Assembly (NCBI RefSeq): GCF_016107395.1 | Contig: NZ_JAAIKO010000011.1 | Location: 115,929 to 179,928, forward strand | Reading direction: 5' to 3' | DNA from: Streptomyces fildesensis | GTDB lineage: Bacteria > Actinomycetota > Actinomycetes > Streptomycetales > Streptomycetaceae | DNA length: 64,000 nt | Shown here: one piece after another, positions 1 through 8,569 of the stretch | How positions within the stretch are numbered: position 1 is the first letter of the stretch | Layout of the letters: each line of letters opens with the position of its first letter | Position numbers and translations under genes: made by a program | The notes under the pieces: model-generated | What the model was told of the DNA's origin: nothing | What the model saw: the letters and a program-made list of their open reading frames with translations, nothing else | Database searches by the model: none

Positions 1-1075
1 GGGGGCTGCCGAATCTGCTGTCCGTCACCGGGGGCACGCCCCGCCGCGTACATTCCCGTCCGAAGGCGGCTATCGCCCTGGGGTGCGCGACGAAGAAGCC
101 GGGCTGCTTCCAGACCTTCGCCAGCAGCTCGTCCAGGTCATCGGGTGTCGGCGATCCGGTCCGCGACTGCACCCGCTGCCCCGGTGCGACCGTGTTGAGC
201 AGCCCGAACTCCGGGTGGTTCAGCATCGACGACTCCTGGCGCTCCCGCAGCGCCTGGATGGTCAGATTGGCCTGGGCGCGGGTCTGGTCGATGGGCCCGT
301 TGTAGAGATCGGCGACGCGGGTGTGCACCCGCAGCACCGTCTGCGCGAGGCTCATGTGGTACTCCCGCGGAGTGTCCTCGTAGTCGACGAACGTGCCCGG
401 GAGTTCCGGTTCTCCGACGTGGCCGGAGGTGAGATCCACCGGCACCTCGGAGCCCGGCACCGGCATGTCCCCGGCGAGGTAAGCGTCGAGTGCCGTCTGC
501 AGGTCTTCGCTGCGGGTGGTCAGTCCGGCCAGCGCGCTGCGGTCGGCGCAGAGCGCGACCCCGGGGGTGAGGGCCTTGACCCGGTAGGGCATCGGCTCGG
601 CACGGGTCCAGGCGTCGAGGTCGAAGAGCTGGCCGTCCCCGATCACTTCGAGCAGTGCGTCCTCGCCGTATCGGCCCGTCACGCGCTTCTCGGCCCGGCC
701 CTCGACGAGCACCCATATCTGATCGGAGGCATCGCCCTCCGAGGCCAGTAACTGTCCGGACTCGAAGCCGACCTCGGTGAAGGCGGCGGCCAGTTCGGTG
801 AGGAGCGCTTCGTCGGTGTCGCGCAGGTACGGCACCTCCCGCAGGTCCTCCGGGACGATGTGGTGGGTGCCGTCCTCGCTGTAGCTGCTGATCAGGTCGT
901 CGCCCAGGACGAAGGTCCGACGGCGGTTGACCCGGTAGACACCCGATTCGACGTCCACCCAGGGCAGTGCGCGCAGCAGATAGCGCGGGGTGATGCCGCG
1001 CATCTGCGGGCTGGTCTTGGTGGCGGTGGCCAGCTGCCGTGCCGCGTCCGGACCGAGACTGAGTCGATCGTTCAC
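1..1075 (-). CDS. Family 2B encapsulin shell protein with cNMP-binding domain (3' end off window)
   Basis: About 358 residues are visible in one open frame that runs off the left edge, so the C-terminus is missing; family members are near 460 aa. The start is GTG at 1075, preceded by a strong CCAGGAGG ribosome site. The N-terminal part has the family pattern (QMRGITPRYLLRALPW, then a YRVNRRRTF stretch). Residues about 80-190 form a cyclic-nucleotide-binding-like domain (GQLLASEGDASDQIWVLVEG, then a jelly-roll ending near ALCADRSAL). An HK97-like shell region follows. Family 2B shells are known to assemble into protein nanocompartments that package isoprenoid or terpene enzymes. The cargo gene usually lies next to the shell gene and would be off the left edge here. 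Identification is by recognition of the family pattern, not a search. Confidence 0.85.
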   Translation of the reverse strand, partial: MNDRLSLGPDAARQLATATKTSPQMRGITPRYLLRALPWVDVESGVYRVNRRRTFVLGDDLISSYSEDGTHHIVPEDLREVPYLRDTDEALLTELAAAFTEVGFESGQLLASEGDASDQIWVLVEGRAEKRVTGRYGEDALLEVIGDGQLFDLDAWTRAEPMPYRVKALTPGVALCADRSALAGLTTRSEDLQTALDAYLAGDMPVPGSEVPVDLTSGHVGEPELPGTFVDYEDTPREYHMSLAQTVLRVHTRVADLYNGPIDQTRAQANLTIQALRERQESSMLNHPEFGLLNTVAPGQRVQSRTGSPTPDDLDELLAKVWKQPGFFVAHPRAIAAFGRECTRRGVPPVTDSRFGSP

Positions 1076-1440
1076 AGGAACCTCCTGGAAGACGGGCGTC
1101 ATATCCGGGCGGTGGCCAGTGATGACGCCGGAACGAGGTGATCGTGGTCTCCGGCATCCGCTGAGAACAAGGCGGCATTGTTCGTATCAGGCCAGAAATA
1201 TGCGACTCACGAAACGTGCACCCTCGCGGCCTCGGAAATCCCAGCTGAGCGCACGGTTCCGGCGCCCATACATGACGTAATTTTTTCCCTTATTGAAGCT
1301 TTGTGATACCCAAAGAAGCACTTGGGGGGAATTTCGCTCACTTGGGTGCCTAGGGGGCTCTGGCGATGGCTCTACGGGGCCTCCGGCGGACACCCTGTCT
1401 CCCGCTCGCCGGGATCCGCCGGAAGTGTGACAGTGGAGAG
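1076..1440. other. Intergenic region upstream of the encapsulin gene
   Basis: No gene is supported in this 365-bp stretch. It holds an inverted repeat (1165-1183) about 90 bp upstream of the encapsulin start, and an AT-rich patch at about 1270-1330 that contrasts with the GC-rich surroundings and probably carries promoters for the encapsulin gene (leftward) and the small gene (rightward). Confidence 0.6.
1165..1183. promoter_or_regulatory. Inverted repeat, candidate operator of the encapsulin gene
   Basis: GAACAA-N7-TTGTTC, perfect 6-bp arms, lies in the 5' region of the encapsulin gene. The spacing and symmetry suit a dimeric repressor or activator site. Which protein binds it is unknown. 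Confidence 0.4.
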
Positions 1441-1716
1441 ATGAGCTGGGCGTCATGGACAACCACAGGTGTCTTCGCCGGGCGTGGCGGGGTGCGCACC
1501 GAGGAGGTCGGAATCCTGACGGGCGACCTCACCGTGCACACCACCTGGACCGGTGGTGAGGCACGTGTCGCCGTGCAGTACAGCGGCTCATCGGACTGGT
1601 TCACGATGACCGGCAGCCCCATCCCCTGCCCGTCGGAGGCAGAGAGCCGGACCCTGCACGAGGAAGTGGTCCACGCGGTGCGTGCGGGCACGGCCGCCAC
1701 CGTTCCACCCCACTGA
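1441..1716 (+). CDS. Small conserved hypothetical protein (91 aa)
   Basis: The ATG at 1441 is chosen because GGAGAG lies immediately upstream; an in-frame start at 1366 would add a residue stretch without family character. The product begins MSWASWTTTGVF and resembles a family of short Streptomyces proteins that I recognise only by pattern. No membrane segment, signal peptide or known catalytic motif is visible. It stands alone between the encapsulin region and the decayed exporter. Function unknown. Confidence 0.6.
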   Translation: MSWASWTTTGVFAGRGGVRTEEVGILTGDLTVHTTWTGGEARVAVQYSGSSDWFTMTGSPIPCPSEAESRTLHEEVVHAVRAGTAATVPPH

Positions 1717-1789
1717 ACGCCGGTCTCCGCAACACGGACGCGCGCCTCTCCGGAAGCCGACGGGAGACGGGGGCGGGACCGGCCGTCGG

Positions 1790-2279
1790 CTAGACCCCGG
1801 CGCGCCGAGGGCCGGCGCCGCGATCCGGACCGGTGGGCGTGTCCACGTCGCGGTCGGACGGTTGCTCATGCCCGGCCGGCGTACGGTCCCGCACCCGGCC
1901 CTGCGCCATGACGGTGCGGTCGGTGACCACGATGAGCAGCCGCAGGGCGCTGACGATGACCATGATCAGGGCGATCACGTGCAGACCGTGATCGTCAACG
2001 TTGGTGTGGCTTCCCGCCCACCGGCTGGGCGATCGCGCTGGCGAGGTACAGCATGGAGACCAGGACCTCGGTCCGCCCCACCGAGACGTGGACGGCGGCC
2101 GCGATCGGCACCAGCGCGGTCGCGATGAGCGAGCTGTTGATCGCGTTGATCGCCGATCCCGTGTACAGCGGCGTCACGAACCGCCAGGAGAACGCGTTCG
2201 CGGTGCGGGAAGCGTCCCCCGGCGAACGCCTTGAACCTGGCGCGTCCTCCGAGCCCGGCGCACTCTGCGCGGGAATCAC
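1790..2279 (-). pseudogene. Decayed MFS (EmrB/QacA-type) exporter, ends only
   Basis: The GTG start at 2279 overlaps the MarR stop by 4 bp (GTGA), so this was the second gene of a MarR-exporter operon. The first frame (2279-1995) encodes the first two membrane segments of a drug:H+ antiporter (ALVPIAAAVHVSV and SMLYLASAIAQPVGGK). It stops at 1995 in an adjacent frame to the final membrane segment (HVIALIMVIVSALRLLIVVTDRTV, here split for reading as HVIALIMVIV and ALRLLIVVTDRTV) and hydrophilic tail ending at TAG 1790. About 350-400 residues of a normal 14-TM exporter are missing. The simplest reading is one internal deletion with a frame change near 2010. Confidence 0.75.
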
Positions 2280-2713
2280 AGACTCTCGCCCAACCGCTCG
2301 ATCAGCGGCGCCGCCGCCATCAGGGTCTTCAACTCCGCCCGGGTGAACCCACCGGCGACGAGTGCCTTCGCCAGTTGCTCGGACCGGGCGCTGCGCCTGT
2401 CCCGGAGCGACCGCTGCCCGGCCTTGGTCATCGACATGACCACGCGGCGCCCGTCGGAGGGATCGGGGCGCCGCTCCACCAGGTCGCGCTCCTCGAGCCC
2501 GGCGAGCGTGACTCCCATCGCCTGCGGAGTGATCTGCTCGACCCTGGCCAGGTCGCTCGTCGTGGCCGATCCGGCCCGCTCCAGGCGCGACAGGGCCGAC
2601 ACTTCGGGAAGGGTGAGTTCGCCCTGGACGGGCTGGCGTAGCCGTCGCACTAACAGACCGAGGCTCATCTGCAACGCCGAACCGACCGCACTCACATCAA
2701 GATCATTCACCAT
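2276..2713 (-). CDS. MarR-family transcriptional regulator
   Basis: This 145-aa winged-helix repressor has the MarR layout: an N-terminal dimerisation helix, the recognition region (TTSDLARVEQITPQAMGVT), and a wing with the family signature DPSDGRRVVMSMT. The ATG at 2713 was preferred over longer upstream starts because the latter run through the operator region at 2720-2745 and add no conserved sequence. It is translationally coupled to the decayed exporter downstream, which was presumably its target. The regulator itself appears intact. Confidence 0.85.
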   Translation of the reverse strand: MVNDLDVSAVGSALQMSLGLLVRRLRQPVQGELTLPEVSALSRLERAGSATTSDLARVEQITPQAMGVTLAGLEERDLVERRPDPSDGRRVVMSMTKAGQRSLRDRRSARSEQLAKALVAGGFTRAELKTLMAAAPLIERLGESL

Positions 2714-2719
2714 AGTAGG

Positions 2720-2745
2720 AAGTCTAACTTTCACAGTTGAGACTT
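2720..2745. promoter_or_regulatory. Dyad operator upstream of the MarR gene
   Basis: Outer arms AAGTCT (2720-2725) and AGACTT (2740-2745) enclose inner arms AACT (2726-2729) and AGTT (2735-2738). The whole forms a nearly continuous 10-11 bp dyad directly ahead of the MarR start. This is where autorepressing MarR proteins usually bind. The rest of 2746-3009 is AT-richer spacer to the divergent NTPase gene. Confidence 0.6.
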
Positions 2746-3009
2746 TCAATCCAGCTTTCATAAATAGCCGGAACCCGGACAGACGACCTCCTCGCGAAGC
2801 GGCGTTTCGCCGCGTACGGCGGTACATCGGGCAACCAGCGCGCATCGCCGCTATTCGATTCGGAAACGCTGTACTCCCCGCTGCCCCACGCGTCACAAAT
2901 GGATAACTGATCGTGCGTCAATACCCATACGAACTACGGGCCTTGGCCAGGTCGCCTATTCTCCTGTCAATGCTGCTGCGCACCATTGAGGCGGGCGACC
3001 GGGGGGATC

Positions 3010-5127
3010 ATGTCGAGGCTGTACGGGGGGACGGTCTTGCTGGAAACCTTGGTGCCCTCGCTGGTCGGGCTCAAGCCGAGCGGCACGGGGCGCATCGACC
3101 CACCACGCCGGGGTCATCCGCTGCTGATCAGATGCGTCGGCGGGCGGGGCTCGGGCAAGAGCGCCACTCTTGCGGCCCTCGCGGAACAGTACGCACAGCG
3201 CATACCCCAGGCACACGCGGATCTCGCGGCGATCGATTTCGGCCAACCGGGACTCGCCGCATTGGCCGAGGACACCACGGCGAATGCCTCCCGTACGTCT
3301 GATCTGCTCTTCTATCTCAATTTCCGGCTGAGCCGGAAACCCGCGGAATTCGGCAAGAAGATGTCTTTCCCCCGGCTGACGCAGGGACTCCTCGCGGTGA
3401 GCGGGTGGCAGGCGGAGAGCGCCGACAACCCCGGGCACGCGGTACGGCCGGAGGAACTGGCCGCAGCGAAGCGGCGGCTCGCGGAACTGCTCAGAGCGAG
3501 CCAGCCCGACCAGCAAAGGCGCAGGGACAAGGCCGCGGCCTGGGTCGACGAGGTCATCCAGGCGGTCGGCCCGCTGCCGCTGCCCGCGGGGATGGACGCG
3601 ATGGTGCGGGCCCTGCTGCGGATCGTCGCCGCCGAGCTGTTCAGCCCGCGCGCGCACCGGGGCGGTCTGACGTGGTGGGCGAGCCGACAGGTGGCGCAGC
3701 AGGGCGATGCCCACGACCAGCTGACGGAACTGGCGATGAAGTTCCGCGGTGACGCGGAGGACCGGCAGCTGGCCGAACGGTTCCTGATCGCCGCGCTGCT
3801 TGCGGACATCGCGGACCACTACGGCTTCCTGCAGGTGGCCAACGGCGTGCCGCGTCCGCTGCTGCTCCTGGACAACGTCCACAGCCCGCTGGGCCGGGTG
3901 TTCCTGGACGAGCTGGTGCGGGTGTGGCACGAGGAGGCGGCCGGGTCCCGCAGGGTGATGCGGCCGGTCGTCGTCGCCACGGCGTTGCAGGAGGTCGCGC
4001 CGGTGCGGGACGACGACACAGCGCCGTCGACACGGCGCGTGATCCGGTCCTTCTGGCAGGAGGACCGGCCGAACGCGGCGGCCGACTGGATCGTGCCGCT
4101 GCGGCTGGCGCAACTGGATCTCGACGAGGTCAAGGACATGTTCGAGGAGGACCACCCGCCACCGGGTGCCGCCCGGCTCATCCTGCGCCTCAGCGGCGGG
4201 CGGGCGGGCGTCGCCCACCGTCTGGTCCAGGCCGTCGCGCGACGTGTCCGGCTGCGCGAGGACATCAGCCTCGTGGGGCTCCTCGACATTCCGGCCGCCG
4301 CCGACCCGGGACCGTCCGTGAACGGCAGGCTGCTGGAGGGGTTGATCCCGGACGAGGTGGCCCGCGAGCGGCTCACCTACTACGCGCCGGCGCTGGACGA
4401 CACGGCCGCGTACCGGCTCAGCACGGTCTACCCGCCGCAGGACCCGGGCGGTGTCCCGGTCCAGGAGGCGCTGGCCCATCTGCGCGACAACCAGTGGTCC
4501 CACGTGCCCTGGGCCGGTGTCGAGGGACCGTTCGTCGGCGACGCCCCCCTGCGGCTTCTGCTGCTGCACGAACTGAGTGCCCGCACCGGCCGGGTCCCCG
4601 GCGCCGAGCCGTGGAAGACCATCCACCGGCGCTGCCGGTCCCTGTACGACCCGTACGACCAGGGCGGTGCCGCCCATCGCCCCGACACGCGCTATCTGCA
4701 CCACTCGCTCGCGCTGGGCGAGACGGACCTCGTCGTGCGCTGTCTGCACCGGCGGTTCACCGAGCAGGACGCCACGGGGTGGCTGTCCGCCCTGAACCTC
4801 GTCTGCGCGGCACCCGCTCCCCCGGACACCCTGCCCGCCCCCGCCGACGACACCGTGCCGTGTCCGGGCTGCGCGGCCGAAGCCGATCATCCCGTCCACC
4901 AGGCCGTCCGGCTCCTCGTGAACCAGCTGTGGCACCTGTCCCAGCCGCTGTCGATCCCCACGGCTGCCGCGATCAACAGCATCGGGCTGCAACTGCTCAC
5001 CCTCGCCCAGAACAGCGGGCCGGAGGCTCAGAAGATCTTCTTCCGTGCCCATGAGGAGTGGCCGCAAGAACTGCACCACTGGACCCAGGCGCCCAACCTG
5101 CAGACCTACGGAGTGTCCGGCACATGA
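3010..5127 (+). CDS. Large P-loop NTPase of unknown function (705 aa)
   Basis: The ATG at 3010 is preceded by a GGGGGG run; a TTG at 2986 is the alternative. The Walker A motif GGRGSGKS lies at residues 44-51 and a Walker B-like LLLLDN near residue 285. The middle is helical and arginine-rich, and the C-terminal third holds a CPGC element followed by a His-containing segment. No membrane segment is visible, so it is probably cytoplasmic. The layout recalls STAND/AAA-type signalling ATPases, but I could not assign a named family. The stop overlaps the ATG of the next gene (ATGA), so the two are translated together with a membrane receptor-like protein. The pair may sense an extracellular ligand; that is inference. 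Confidence 0.75.
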   Translation: MSRLYGGTVLLETLVPSLVGLKPSGTGRIDPPRRGHPLLIRCVGGRGSGKSATLAALAEQYAQRIPQAHADLAAIDFGQPGLAALAEDTTANASRTSDLLFYLNFRLSRKPAEFGKKMSFPRLTQGLLAVSGWQAESADNPGHAVRPEELAAAKRRLAELLRASQPDQQRRRDKAAAWVDEVIQAVGPLPLPAGMDAMVRALLRIVAAELFSPRAHRGGLTWWASRQVAQQGDAHDQLTELAMKFRGDAEDRQLAERFLIAALLADIADHYGFLQVANGVPRPLLLLDNVHSPLGRVFLDELVRVWHEEAAGSRRVMRPVVVATALQEVAPVRDDDTAPSTRRVIRSFWQEDRPNAAADWIVPLRLAQLDLDEVKDMFEEDHPPPGAARLILRLSGGRAGVAHRLVQAVARRVRLREDISLVGLLDIPAAADPGPSVNGRLLEGLIPDEVARERLTYYAPALDDTAAYRLSTVYPPQDPGGVPVQEALAHLRDNQWSHVPWAGVEGPFVGDAPLRLLLLHELSARTGRVPGAEPWKTIHRRCRSLYDPYDQGGAAHRPDTRYLHHSLALGETDLVVRCLHRRFTEQDATGWLSALNLVCAAPAPPDTLPAPADDTVPCPGCAAEADHPVHQAVRLLVNQLWHLSQPLSIPTAAAINSIGLQLLTLAQNSGPEAQKIFFRAHEEWPQELHHWTQAPNLQTYGVSGT

Positions 5128-6668
5128 AGCTACTGCCCGACGGAAGGCTCTACCGCGCCCTGGTACTCGGTGCCGCGGCCGTCGTACTCGGCCTGGGCGG
5201 CTACTTCCTCGTGGCCTGGCTGGTGACGGATGACACGGGTTGCGCGCACGGCGTCGAGAAGCGCGGCACGAAGAGCGAATGCACCGGGGTCACCGACGGA
5301 GGCTTCCACTTCACCGAAGCGCTGGCTCCGGTCTTCGGGCGCATCAAGGCCGAGAACGACAGCATCGCCGACAAGTCGCCGGCCACCGTCGCCCTGATGA
5401 TCCCGATGATCTCCGACAACCCGGCCGAGCAGCACGAGTTCACCGAGCAGGTCCAGGGCGCCTATCTCGCCCAGTACCGCGCCAACCACCAGGCCAACGG
5501 GCAGCGGCCGCCCATCCGGCTGCTGCTCGCGAACCCGGGCCGCAACTACGAGTTCTGGGAGCCGGTGGCCCAGCAGCTCGCCGACGCCGCCGCCTCACCG
5601 ACCGAGAACCTCCGCGCCGTCACGGGCATCAACATCAGCCTCAAGGAGACCGAGAAGGCCATCGCCTTCCTCACCGCGGGCAAGGGCATTCCGGTGGTCG
5701 CCGGGCCCATGACCGCGGACGACATCATGAACAGCGCCGCCCGCCCGCACGCCTACCCCGGCCTGGCCCGCGTGGCGCCCAGCAACTCCGACCAGGCAGC
5801 CGCCCTGGGCTCCTTCGGATCGGACATCAAACCCGCCGAGACCATGGTGGTGGAGGACGTCCGGCAGGACGACAACTACCTCACGACCCTGCGCCAGGCC
5901 TTCGAGAAGCTCGCCAAGGGCGCACCGCACGCTCCGGAGACCTTCCGGTCACCCGCCGACTTCAACGACGAGGGCAACCTCTCCAACGACTTCCACCAGA
6001 TGGTCCCGGACATCTGCTCCTCCGACGCCAAGACCATCTACTTCGCCGGGCGTCCGGTGCAGCTGCGGCAGTTCCTCATCGAGCTCGGACGCCGCAACTG
6101 CGCCAAGCACTACACGGTCATCAGCGGTTCGCACGCCTCCACCCTGACCGTGGACACCAAGTTCCAGGACCAGTGGGGCTCGCTCACCGCGGGCTCCGGA
6201 ATCACCGTCCGCTATGCCGCCCTCGCGCACCCCGACTCCTGGAGCGGCGACGGTCCCGAGACGCCGGGCGGCTCCAGGAGGGCGTACAAGGAACTCGCCG
6301 ATCTCGCCACGCTGTTCGGCAACACCTCGGCCACCGGCATCGGCCGGACCTCGCTTTCGGACTCGCGCACCATCATCACGTACGACTCCGTCACCACGGC
6401 CATCAGCGGCATCCGCAACGACACCGTGGGCAAGGTGGAGATGCCCACCCTGGACGAGGTGGCCAACAGCTGGCTCCGGCTGCACGGCGGCAACCGCGTC
6501 AACGGCGCCGGCGGCTGGATCTGCCTGGACCAGTACGGCAACCCCTACAACAAGGCGGTCGCCATCGTGCATCTGGACCCGGTGACCAAGTCCGCCGCCT
6601 TCGACCGGCTGGCCTGGCCCGCCGGTCGCGCCCCGGACGCCAACTGCTCGATCCGCACCGGCGGCTGA
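5124..6668 (+). CDS. Membrane-anchored type 1 periplasmic-binding-fold protein
   Basis: This 514-aa protein has one N-terminal membrane segment (residues about 10-34) and a large extracytoplasmic part. That part resembles type 1 periplasmic-binding or branched-chain amino-acid receptors (VALMIPMISDN, GIPVVAGPMTADD, RVAPSNSDQAAAL, and a late ITYDSVTTAI). It lacks a lipobox cysteine, so it is held by the helix rather than by lipid. No permease or transport ATPase lies nearby, so a transport role is unlikely. The 4-bp overlap with the NTPase suggests a two-component sensing unit. Ligand unknown. Confidence 0.75.
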   Translation: MKLLPDGRLYRALVLGAAAVVLGLGGYFLVAWLVTDDTGCAHGVEKRGTKSECTGVTDGGFHFTEALAPVFGRIKAENDSIADKSPATVALMIPMISDNPAEQHEFTEQVQGAYLAQYRANHQANGQRPPIRLLLANPGRNYEFWEPVAQQLADAAASPTENLRAVTGINISLKETEKAIAFLTAGKGIPVVAGPMTADDIMNSAARPHAYPGLARVAPSNSDQAAALGSFGSDIKPAETMVVEDVRQDDNYLTTLRQAFEKLAKGAPHAPETFRSPADFNDEGNLSNDFHQMVPDICSSDAKTIYFAGRPVQLRQFLIELGRRNCAKHYTVISGSHASTLTVDTKFQDQWGSLTAGSGITVRYAALAHPDSWSGDGPETPGGSRRAYKELADLATLFGNTSATGIGRTSLSDSRTIITYDSVTTAISGIRNDTVGKVEMPTLDEVANSWLRLHGGNRVNGAGGWICLDQYGNPYNKAVAIVHLDPVTKSAAFDRLAWPAGRAPDANCSIRTGG

Positions 6669-6687
6669 GCGGTCCTGCCGAGCAGTC

Positions 6688-6710
6688 CACGGCTCCGGGC
6701 GGGGGCCGTG
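6688..6710. terminator. Hairpin between convergent genes
   Basis: CACGGC pairs with GCCGTG, extended by CC/GG, around a short G-rich loop. It lies between the receptor-like gene and the convergent acetyltransferase gene, so it can serve both directions. Confidence 0.5.
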
Positions 6711-6724
6711 AGCGCCATGCGGGA

Positions 6725-7657
6725 TCAGAGCGCGCGGCTGAACTCCAGCCGGCCTGCGAAGTTCTCGTACCCGGCGCTCCGGAACGCCTTGGCCATGGCC
6801 ACATTGGCCCGGTCGCAGTCGCCACGGATCTCGGTCGCGCCGTTCGCCGCGAGAATGCGGGTGCTCCGGCTGACGACCGAGGCCGCGTACCCCTTGCCCC
6901 GGTGGGCCGGTGTGACGCCGACGAATCCGATCACCGGCACGCTGGGGTTCTCGGCCGGCAGGCTGACCACGGCAGGAGTGCCGTCCGCGGCGTAGCCGAC
7001 CTCCCACCACTCCGGTTCGTGCCGCAGCCCGGAGGTCTCCTCGAAGAGCAGCTCGGCCGCGGGCCGCAGCCCGTGTTTCGCCACGTCGGCTGCCAGGCGC
7101 GCATCAGCGGTGTCCGCGAGGAGCTCCTCCAGTGCGTCGATGAACGGCTCCCGGCCGATGACGGCGAGCGAACGGAAGTCCAGCCGGTCGTCATCCGCGG
7201 GCAGCTCCCCGGAAAGCGTGCGGCGAAAGCGCAGCCCGTCACGGATGAGCTCGAACCCCGCGCCCCGCAGGAGCTCCTCCCGGCGCTGGGGGTCGCGCTG
7301 GAACTGCGGGGCCTGGGCGGGCGAGTCCAGGACGTGTTCCAGTTCGGTCGCTCCGAGCTCCCTGGCCTGCGCGGCCACCGCGTCGAGCAGTGCCGTGCCT
7401 GTCTCGGGTGAGCCCTCAGGCGCTTCGAACAGCACCATCGCGAGGGGGACTTCGTGGCCCGGTATGGTCCACAGCACCGCGCTGCCGGCCGGCTGCCCGT
7501 CGCCGCCCTCGGCGACCAGGCACCACTGCGGCCGCGTGCACCCGCTGTCGAGGAGCCCGCCGAGATACTCGCGGGTCGCGGCGTTACGCTCGGCATCACC
7601 GGGATGCTCGACCAGGGCGGGGAGTTCATCGGCGCGGGCGATGCGAATGAGCGTCAC
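6725..7657 (-). CDS. GNAT-family N-acetyltransferase (tandem GNAT-like, 310 aa)
   Basis: The start is taken as GTG 7657, giving VTLIRIARADELPAL; a longer frame to 7747 adds low-complexity sequence. The C-terminal half has the acetyl-CoA site (VIGFVGVTPAHRGKGYA, RGKGYA being the pyrophosphate-binding Q/R-x-x-G-x-G/A type) and the final NVAMAKAFRSAGY typical of GNAT. The N-terminal half looks like a weakly conserved second GNAT fold. Substrate unknown. It is convergent with the receptor-like gene and divergent from the thioesterase. Confidence 0.8.
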   Translation of the reverse strand: MTLIRIARADELPALVEHPGDAERNAATREYLGGLLDSGCTRPQWCLVAEGGDGQPAGSAVLWTIPGHEVPLAMVLFEAPEGSPETGTALLDAVAAQARELGATELEHVLDSPAQAPQFQRDPQRREELLRGAGFELIRDGLRFRRTLSGELPADDDRLDFRSLAVIGREPFIDALEELLADTADARLAADVAKHGLRPAAELLFEETSGLRHEPEWWEVGYAADGTPAVVSLPAENPSVPVIGFVGVTPAHRGKGYAASVVSRSTRILAANGATEIRGDCDRANVAMAKAFRSAGYENFAGRLEFSRAL

Positions 7658-7812
7658 AGGGAGCCTTGTCCGTTCGGGGGCGCGGTGGGCGGCGCGGTGA
7701 TCGATGCCGCCCGGCGAACCTATAGCGCGCAACCGGTCCCGGACCACCTTCTTTCGCGCGATGTTGGGGCTGCGGCCACTCCCGCGTTCACCCGCGCTGT
7801 CACGCTGCGCCC

Positions 7813-8280
7813 GTGGACGTCACGACATTGGCTCGCGCGCTGCTGGAACCGATACCGGCCCACCGGGCGGCGGGGCTCGAAGTCCTGCGCGCCGCCGACG
7901 GCGCCGCCGAGGTCGCCATGGTGACGCTGCCGGAGATGACGAGCGTCATCGGTTCCCTGCACTCCAGCGGTCTCATCACGCTCGTCGACGCCGCGGGGCT
8001 GGCGGCGATCATCGCCGCGTGCGAGGCCGCGGACGATTTCCAGCACGTCGTTCCGCTCGGGGCGACCGCGTCACTCGACTTCCGGGCGCCGGCCCGCGGC
8101 AAGCTCCTGGCGTCCTGCCGGCTCGACGCCGAGGCCCGCCGTGTGCTGCGACCGGTGCTGTCGGGCAAGGCGACCCGGGCCCGCATCACCACCGTCGCCG
8201 ACGTCACCGATGCGGCGGGAACCCTGGTGTGCCGGGGCACGTTCAGCTGGAGCATCCGCCGCAGTCCCACAACGGGCTGA
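7813..8280 (+). CDS. PaaI/DUF4442-like hotdog thioesterase
   Basis: At 155 aa this is a single hotdog domain. The central stretch SVIGSLHSSGLITLVDAAGLAAI matches the PaaI/DUF4442 helix, in which the SLH-S-G-L motif precedes the long helix; strands after residue 85 complete the fold. The start is GTG 7813. Members hydrolyse acyl-CoA thioesters, but the substrate here cannot be read. Promoter sequence shared with the divergent acetyltransferase gene would lie at 7658-7812. Confidence 0.75.
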   Translation: MDVTTLARALLEPIPAHRAAGLEVLRAADGAAEVAMVTLPEMTSVIGSLHSSGLITLVDAAGLAAIIAACEAADDFQHVVPLGATASLDFRAPARGKLLASCRLDAEARRVLRPVLSGKATRARITTVADVTDAAGTLVCRGTFSWSIRRSPTTG

Positions 8281-8289
8281 CAGGGATCG

Positions 8290-8511
8290 GTGACTCCGAC
8301 CCGGGCCGCCCGGCCCGGCAGCGCTCCGCCACCCGCCGCCGCGCACGGCTTCGCCTACGACATCCGCACCAGGGTCTGGACCGACCTCGGCGACCACTTG
8401 ATCGCCCACCTCCAGGTCAGCGGACACACCGCCGCCGGCACGGACGGCCACACCGCCGACCAGCTCGCCGTGCTCGCCAAGCACCGCTGGCAGCGCAGCT
8501 TCTACGCCTGA
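8290..8511 (+). CDS. Small hypothetical protein (73 aa)
   Basis: A GTG-started frame lies 9 bp after the thioesterase. Third codon positions are strongly G/C, as in real genes here, but there is no clear ribosome site and I do not recognise the product. It could be a short coupled gene or the tail of a decayed one. Confidence 0.35.
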   Translation: MTPTRAARPGSAPPPAAAHGFAYDIRTRVWTDLGDHLIAHLQVSGHTAAGTDGHTADQLAVLAKHRWQRSFYA

Positions 8512-8521
8512 CGACCGGTGA

Positions 8522-8538
8522 CCGACAGGTCCTGTCGG
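8522..8538. terminator. Hairpin between convergent genes
   Basis: CCGACAG-GTC-CTGTCGG, a perfect 7-bp stem with a 3-nt loop, lies just past the end of the 73-aa gene and before the convergent 205-aa gene. Confidence 0.5.
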
Positions 8539-8569
8539 GCGATGCTCCCGGTGGTGGGGGCGCCCGGCC

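Noticed and set aside
138..1178. 346-codon leftward frame in the encapsulin region
   Set aside because: It is out of frame with the encapsulin reading, which has family motifs, a strong ribosome site and no stops to the window edge.
2956..5079. Long leftward open frame opposite the NTPase gene
   Set aside because: It is the mirror of a gene with clear Walker motifs; its translation is Arg/Gly/Pro/His-rich low complexity, the usual result of very high GC.
5240..7411. 723-codon rightward frame across the receptor-like gene and into the acetyltransferase
   Set aside because: It is compositionally biased (Arg/His/Gly), spans two genes on opposite strands and shows no domain.
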